DNA of 9,963 nt. Origin: Cryomorphaceae bacterium (GTDB lineage: Bacteria > Bacteroidota > Bacteroidia > Flavobacteriales > Crocinitomicaceae). The stretch's first letter is position 1. Every line of letters begins with the position of its first letter. Both the position numbers and the translations under genes were made by a program. The DNA lies in the NCBI GenBank assembly GCA_021298235.1, contig JAJTDX010000123.1:1-9963 (forward strand), written 5' to 3'. A model generated the notes under the pieces. It saw only the letters and a list, made by a program, of their open reading frames with translations, had not been told where the DNA came from and ran no database searches. Shown in pieces: positions 7,658 through 9,963 of this stretch.

Positions 7658-8167
7658 TTATCTTCCGAAGAAACGGTCGTCCTTATCTTCCCTAGTTGCA
7701 TCTTCCATGTGGTACTCTTTGCGCATTGGGAAGTAATCCATAGAATCCTCATTCAGAATTCTTCTGAGGTCTGGATGTCCATTGAAGATGACACCGTAAA
7801 AATCATATGTTTCACGTTCCATCCAATTTGCACCGGCATAAAGATCCACGATTGACATGATTTGAGGATCTGCGATGGGGATAGCCGTTTTCAAGCGGAT
7901 ACGGAAATTATTTGTCATGCTCTGAAGATGATAAACCAAGGCAAGTTCTCTCCCAGAACTATTAGGATAGTGTACCGCACCAATGTTCGTTAAGAAAGAA
8001 ATATTCAAAGCGGCATCTGTCTTCATCCATTTGATGATCTCATGCATTTTTTCAGCCGCTACTTCTACAGTAAGAAAACCGTACGGAGCATCCACTGCTG
8101 TGATCGCTTCTCCAAACTGGTTTTTCAGTTTATCAGCAACCTCTTCGTTGTTTAGCTTACTCTTCAT
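7658..8167 (-). CDS. nuoC: NADH-quinone oxidoreductase subunit C (30-kDa type)
   Basis: Peripheral structural subunit homologous to the mitochondrial 30-kDa protein; it has no redox cofactor and supports NuoD and the quinone module. It has 169 residues, within the typical size for a stand-alone NuoC. The diagnostic block is [20 protein letters not shown] followed by DLRRIL (about residues 113-138), near the C-terminus as expected. The preceding region, [19 protein letters not shown], matches the usual beta-sheet domain. The ATG at 8167 lies inside the end of nuoB (11 bp overlap), with AGAAGGAA just upstream as a weak, closely spaced ribosome site. Overlap with nuoB suggests coupled translation. 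The N-terminal 60 residues are less conserved, so the function call rests mainly on the C-terminal motif and context. Confidence 0.95.
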   Translation of the reverse strand: MKSKLNNEEVADKLKNQFGEAITAVDAPYGFLTVEVAAEKMHEIIKWMKTDAALNISFLTNIGAVHYPNSSGRELALVYHLQSMTNNFRIRLKTAIPIADPQIMSIVDLYAGANWMERETYDFYGVIFNGHPDLRRILNEDSMDYFPMRKEYHMEDATREDKDDRFFGR

Positions 8168-8702
8168 TTCCTTCTATATCATATTTGTTAAGTAAAGCCT
8201 TGTACTCATCAGAATAACGTCTTCTCAACGATTCATTCCTCGCCATTTCCTGGATCTTCATTATGCCATCAATGATCTGTTCCGGACGAGGCGGACAACC
8301 CGGAACATAAACATCAACAGGAATCACTCGGTCAATTCCCTGAAGAACGCTGTATGTATCGAAAATTCCACCAGAAGATGCACATGCACCAACAGATAGT
8401 ACCCATTTTGGCTCCGCCATCTGTTCGTATACCTGTTTTAATATCGGTGCCAATTTCTTCGAAATCGTACCTGCCACAATCAAGAGATCTGCCTGACGAG
8501 GAGAAAAAGACATTCGTTCCATACCAAAACGGGCAAGATCGTAGTTACTCCCCATTGTTGCCATGTATTCAATCCCGCAGCAGGATGTCGCAAATGGCAA
8601 AGGCCAGATCGAATTAGCTCTTGCACTGGCTATAACTTTCTCTAAAGTAGAAAGCTGATATCCTTCGCCATTGATTACCTGAAGATCTTCTATTTTTCCC
8701 AT
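8157..8702 (-). CDS. nuoB: NADH-quinone oxidoreductase subunit B (cluster N2 subunit)
   Basis: Peripheral subunit that holds the terminal [4Fe-4S] cluster N2, the direct electron donor to quinone. It has 181 residues. The four ligands of the family are present: the tandem pair Cys41-Cys42 in [10 protein letters not shown], Cys107 in [12 protein letters not shown] and Cys136 in [30 protein letters not shown] is split here as [13 protein letters not shown] and [13 protein letters not shown]; both are standard. The start at the ATG at 8702 is supported by a good Shine-Dalgarno, AAGGAG, 7 nt upstream inside the nuoA end. The gene overlaps nuoA by 13 bp and nuoC by 11 bp. Its own strong ribosome site is unusual within this operon, where most sites are weak. 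No defects are seen. Confidence 0.97.
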   Translation of the reverse strand: MGKIEDLQVINGEGYQLSTLEKVIASARANSIWPLPFATSCCGIEYMATMGSNYDLARFGMERMSFSPRQADLLIVAGTISKKLAPILKQVYEQMAEPKWVLSVGACASSGGIFDTYSVLQGIDRVIPVDVYVPGCPPRPEQIIDGIMKIQEMARNESLRRRYSDEYKALLNKYDIEGNEE

Positions 8703-9058
8703 TCTAAAGCTCCTTTTTTAAGTACGTAGAAAAAGCCTATCAAGAAGAAGGCTACGAAAAGAATAACAGCCAAAAGCCCTTCGAGTTCAAGTGATTTAAA
8801 ATTTACGGCATATGGGTAGAAGAAGATAACTTCTACATCAAACAGTACAAAAAGAATGGCTGTCATGAAATAGCGAACAGAAACTGGAAAACGAGCATCT
8901 CCATGAGACTCAATACCACATTCCCAATTTGCATCTTTCTTTTTTGATTTGAGCCGCGGCCCGAGAAAGTGTGTTATAAACAACACAAAAACCACAAAGC
9001 CTCCTATCACTCCAATCTGCAGGAGTATTGGTAAATAATCGATACCTGTTGATTTCAT
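8690..9058 (-). CDS. nuoA: NADH-quinone oxidoreductase subunit A
   Basis: First gene of the operon; membrane subunit homologous to mitochondrial ND3, located near the quinone channel. It has 122 residues and three hydrophobic helices (about residues 8-31, 62-82 and 91-112). The long loop between helices 1 and 2 contains [19 protein letters not shown]; Cys47 in it is equivalent to the conformation-sensitive ND3 cysteine. Helix 2 contains [16 protein letters not shown] with the conserved acidic residues Asp74 and Glu76. The ATG at 9058 gives [16 protein letters not shown], a normal N-terminus. Only a weak AGGA (in ATCAGGAT) precedes it. A short open frame ends 12 bp upstream in the same frame, separated by TAA (see the leader ORF). 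Confidence 0.96.
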   Translation of the reverse strand: MKSTGIDYLPILLQIGVIGGFVVFVLFITHFLGPRLKSKKKDANWECGIESHGDARFPVSVRYFMTAILFVLFDVEVIFFYPYAVNFKSLELEGLLAVILFVAFFLIGFFYVLKKGALEWEK

Positions 9059-9070
9059 ATCCTGATCACA

Positions 9071-9139
9071 TTATCTAGTATACAGTTCTTTAGGCGGGAG
9101 AAAGATGAAAGCAGGACCTTCATGCAACAAACCCAACAT
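9071..9139 (-). CDS. Putative 22-residue leader ORF upstream of nuoA
   Basis: A short open frame, ATG at 9139 to TAA at 9071, encodes 22 residues starting MLGLLHEGPAF and ending IFLPPKELYTR. I do not recognise it. It starts about 14 bp after the candidate -7 element, so it would lie almost at the 5' end of the nuo transcript, and it ends 12 bp before the nuoA ATG, in the same frame. No Shine-Dalgarno precedes it; with such a short leader it could only be translated in a near-leaderless way. A frame of this length can occur by chance, so the coding call is weak; position and reading frame are the reasons to record it. If real it could couple to or regulate nuoA translation (inference). Confidence 0.3.
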   Translation of the reverse strand: MLGLLHEGPAFIFLPPKELYTR

Positions 9140-9152
9140 AAAAAATCACCTG

Positions 9153-9186
9153 CAAATTTATTCTTTACTTTGGTCTTTACTACCAA
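9153..9186 (-). promoter_or_regulatory. Candidate Bacteroidota-type promoter for the nuo operon
   Basis: On the minus strand a TTG (9186-9184, within TTTTG) is followed by 23 bp and then TAAATTTG (9160-9153). This fits the Bacteroidota primary sigma-factor consensus, TTG then TAnnTTTG, with a spacer at the long end of the accepted range. The predicted transcript start is around 9146-9149, giving a leader of about 90 nt ahead of nuoA. It is the only such match I found in the gap between trmN6 and nuoA. Prediction is by eye only. Confidence 0.55.
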
Positions 9187-9265
9187 AATGTTAAGAATAT
9201 TTAAAAAAAAAGGCAATTGAATCCGGCTGACTTATTAACGCGGAGATTTGATCGATAAGTGACAC

Positions 9266-9963
9266 TCAGAGAGTTCTGTCATGATAGGCTTTTGTGAGTT
9301 CGATATATCGCTCTGAATAGTTCCCGTTCAAATCCCTGACAACCAATGTGGTATTTGTTAAAGCAGTTGGCTCATGCATGAACTCAAAAACTGTTCTGGT
9401 ATGTCTTTTTGGCACTCCTTCTATACGAACCTGATGTGTAACTTTCAACTTGTACAGCAAGGCAGTTTCAATGATCTCATAGGCGTATTCACCGGGAAAA
9501 ATAGCCCAGAAACTTCCTTTTTGCATCAAGATTTGAGATACCTTTTGGAAAAGCCTATTAAAAGTTAACTGATTTGCATGCTTACTGGCTGCTACTCTTG
9601 GATCTCTGCTCAACAGGCTATTCTTGTAAAATGGAGGGTTTGAGAAAATGAGATCATATTTTTTTTCGGGTTCATGACGCAGAATATCTTCTTGAAAAAC
9701 CGAAATCCTGTCCGCCCACGGCGAGTTAATTACATTATCGCGGCAATCTTTCAAACTTTCAGAATCCACGTCAATTGCTATTATCCTGATCTGATCATTC
9801 TTTTGAGCGACCATCAGAGATAAAACACCACTGCCTGTGCCGATATCGAGCGAATGAATAGCATTCTTGGGTTCGATTAGCGCTCCCAGTAACATCGCAT
9901 CCGTGCCAACCTTTAACGCAGAGTGCGCTTGATGTATCGAAAAATACTTGAATTGAAAAACGG
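9266..9963 (-). CDS. trmN6: tRNA1(Val) (adenine(37)-N6)-methyltransferase, TrmN6 family (5' partial)
   Basis: SAM-dependent methyltransferase of the TrmN6/YfiC family, which in E. coli forms m6A at position 37 of tRNA1(Val). The frame is open to the right edge, so the start is outside; 231 codons are visible against about 240 for the family. The first visible part reads FKYFSIHQAHSALKVGTDAMLLGAL, written here as FKYFSIHQAHS and ALKVGTDAMLLGAL; the KVGTDA.LLGA block is characteristic of the family. The SAM-binding motif SLDIGTGSGVLSL follows, an acidic IAIDVDSES segment, and the N6-adenine catalytic motif SNPPFY. The ATG at 9895 lies inside the conserved KVGTDAM block and is not the true start. 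The C-terminus (VPKRHTRTVFEF and onward) is normal. The exact tRNA substrate is inferred from E. coli. It is not functionally tied to complex I. Confidence 0.88.
   Translation of the reverse strand, partial: VFQFKYFSIHQAHSALKVGTDAMLLGALIEPKNAIHSLDIGTGSGVLSLMVAQKNDQIRIIAIDVDSESLKDCRDNVINSPWADRISVFQEDILRHEPEKKYDLIFSNPPFYKNSLLSRDPRVAASKHANQLTFNRLFQKVSQILMQKGSFWAIFPGEYAYEIIETALLYKLKVTHQVRIEGVPKRHTRTVFEFMHEPTALTNTTLVVRDLNGNYSERYIELTKAYHDRTL

Larger units (their letters stand above)
9059..9265. other. Intergenic region between trmN6 and nuoA
   Basis: This 207-bp gap, the longest in the window, is AT-rich. Besides the promoter and leader ORF described separately, it has a run of nine T on the minus strand (9211-9203), about 55 bp after the trmN6 stop. 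I looked for a GC-rich stem before that run and found only a 3-bp pairing, so no intrinsic terminator can be supported. trmN6 transcription may read through into nuo or end by another mechanism. Confidence 0.6.

Noticed and set aside
9107..9196. Plus-strand frame of 29 codons (ATG AAA GCA) in the intergenic region
   Set aside because: It runs against the direction of all genes here, crosses the candidate nuo promoter, and has no ribosome site or recognisable product.
9200..9245. Intrinsic terminator of trmN6 using the T-run at 9211-9203
   Set aside because: No stable GC-rich stem precedes the T-run; only a 3-bp pairing with a long loop could be found.
1..9963. A novel system, mobile element or CRISPR array within the window
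   Set aside because: Coding DNA is fully explained by complex I genes and trmN6; I saw no direct repeats, inverted terminal repeats, transposase or integrase sequence.

Overview
The window holds most of one respiratory complex I (NDH-1, proton-pumping NADH:quinone oxidoreductase) operon. All genes are on the minus strand, so it reads from right to left: nuoA, B, C, D, E, F, G, H, I, J, K, and the first two thirds of nuoL, which runs off the left edge. To the right, also on the minus strand, lies most of a trmN6-type tRNA m6A methyltransferase gene whose start is beyond the right edge.

The organism is most likely a member of Bacteroidota, probably flavobacteria-like. Reasons: moderately AT-rich DNA; separate nuoC and nuoD; a short nuoG without the molybdopterin-type domain; protein wording typical of the phylum (for example GSEKDPRPMPKLVASC in NuoG); mostly weak Shine-Dalgarno sites; and a Bacteroidota-type -33/-7 promoter (TTG, 23 bp, TAAATTTG) ahead of nuoA. 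This placement is inference; no 16S or other marker is present.

Layout: 9963-9266 trmN6 (5' partial); 9265-9059 intergenic region with a candidate nuo promoter and a 22-codon leader ORF; 9058-7658 nuoA, nuoB, nuoC, overlapping by 13 and 11 bp; 7646-4531 nuoD, nuoE, nuoF (quinone-site and NADH-dehydrogenase modules); 4547-3708 nuoG, lacking its normal start; 3708-1 nuoH, I, J, K, L (membrane arm plus the NuoI ferredoxin subunit), tightly packed with TGATG and ATGA junctions. NuoE/F/G form the electron-input module, NuoB/C/D/I carry electrons to quinone, and NuoA/H/J/K/L are membrane subunits for proton translocation. nuoM and nuoN are expected beyond the left edge.

Most of this is a standard operon. 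The clearest anomaly is the nuoF-nuoG junction. The last few NuoF residues, any spacer and about 40 N-terminal NuoG residues, including the first cysteine ligand of the [2Fe-2S] cluster, appear to be missing, with the two genes joined in different frames. This is either a real deletion or an assembly error. The second item of interest is the small leader ORF just after the candidate promoter and in frame with nuoA. I see no mobile element, CRISPR array, RNA gene or clearly novel system.
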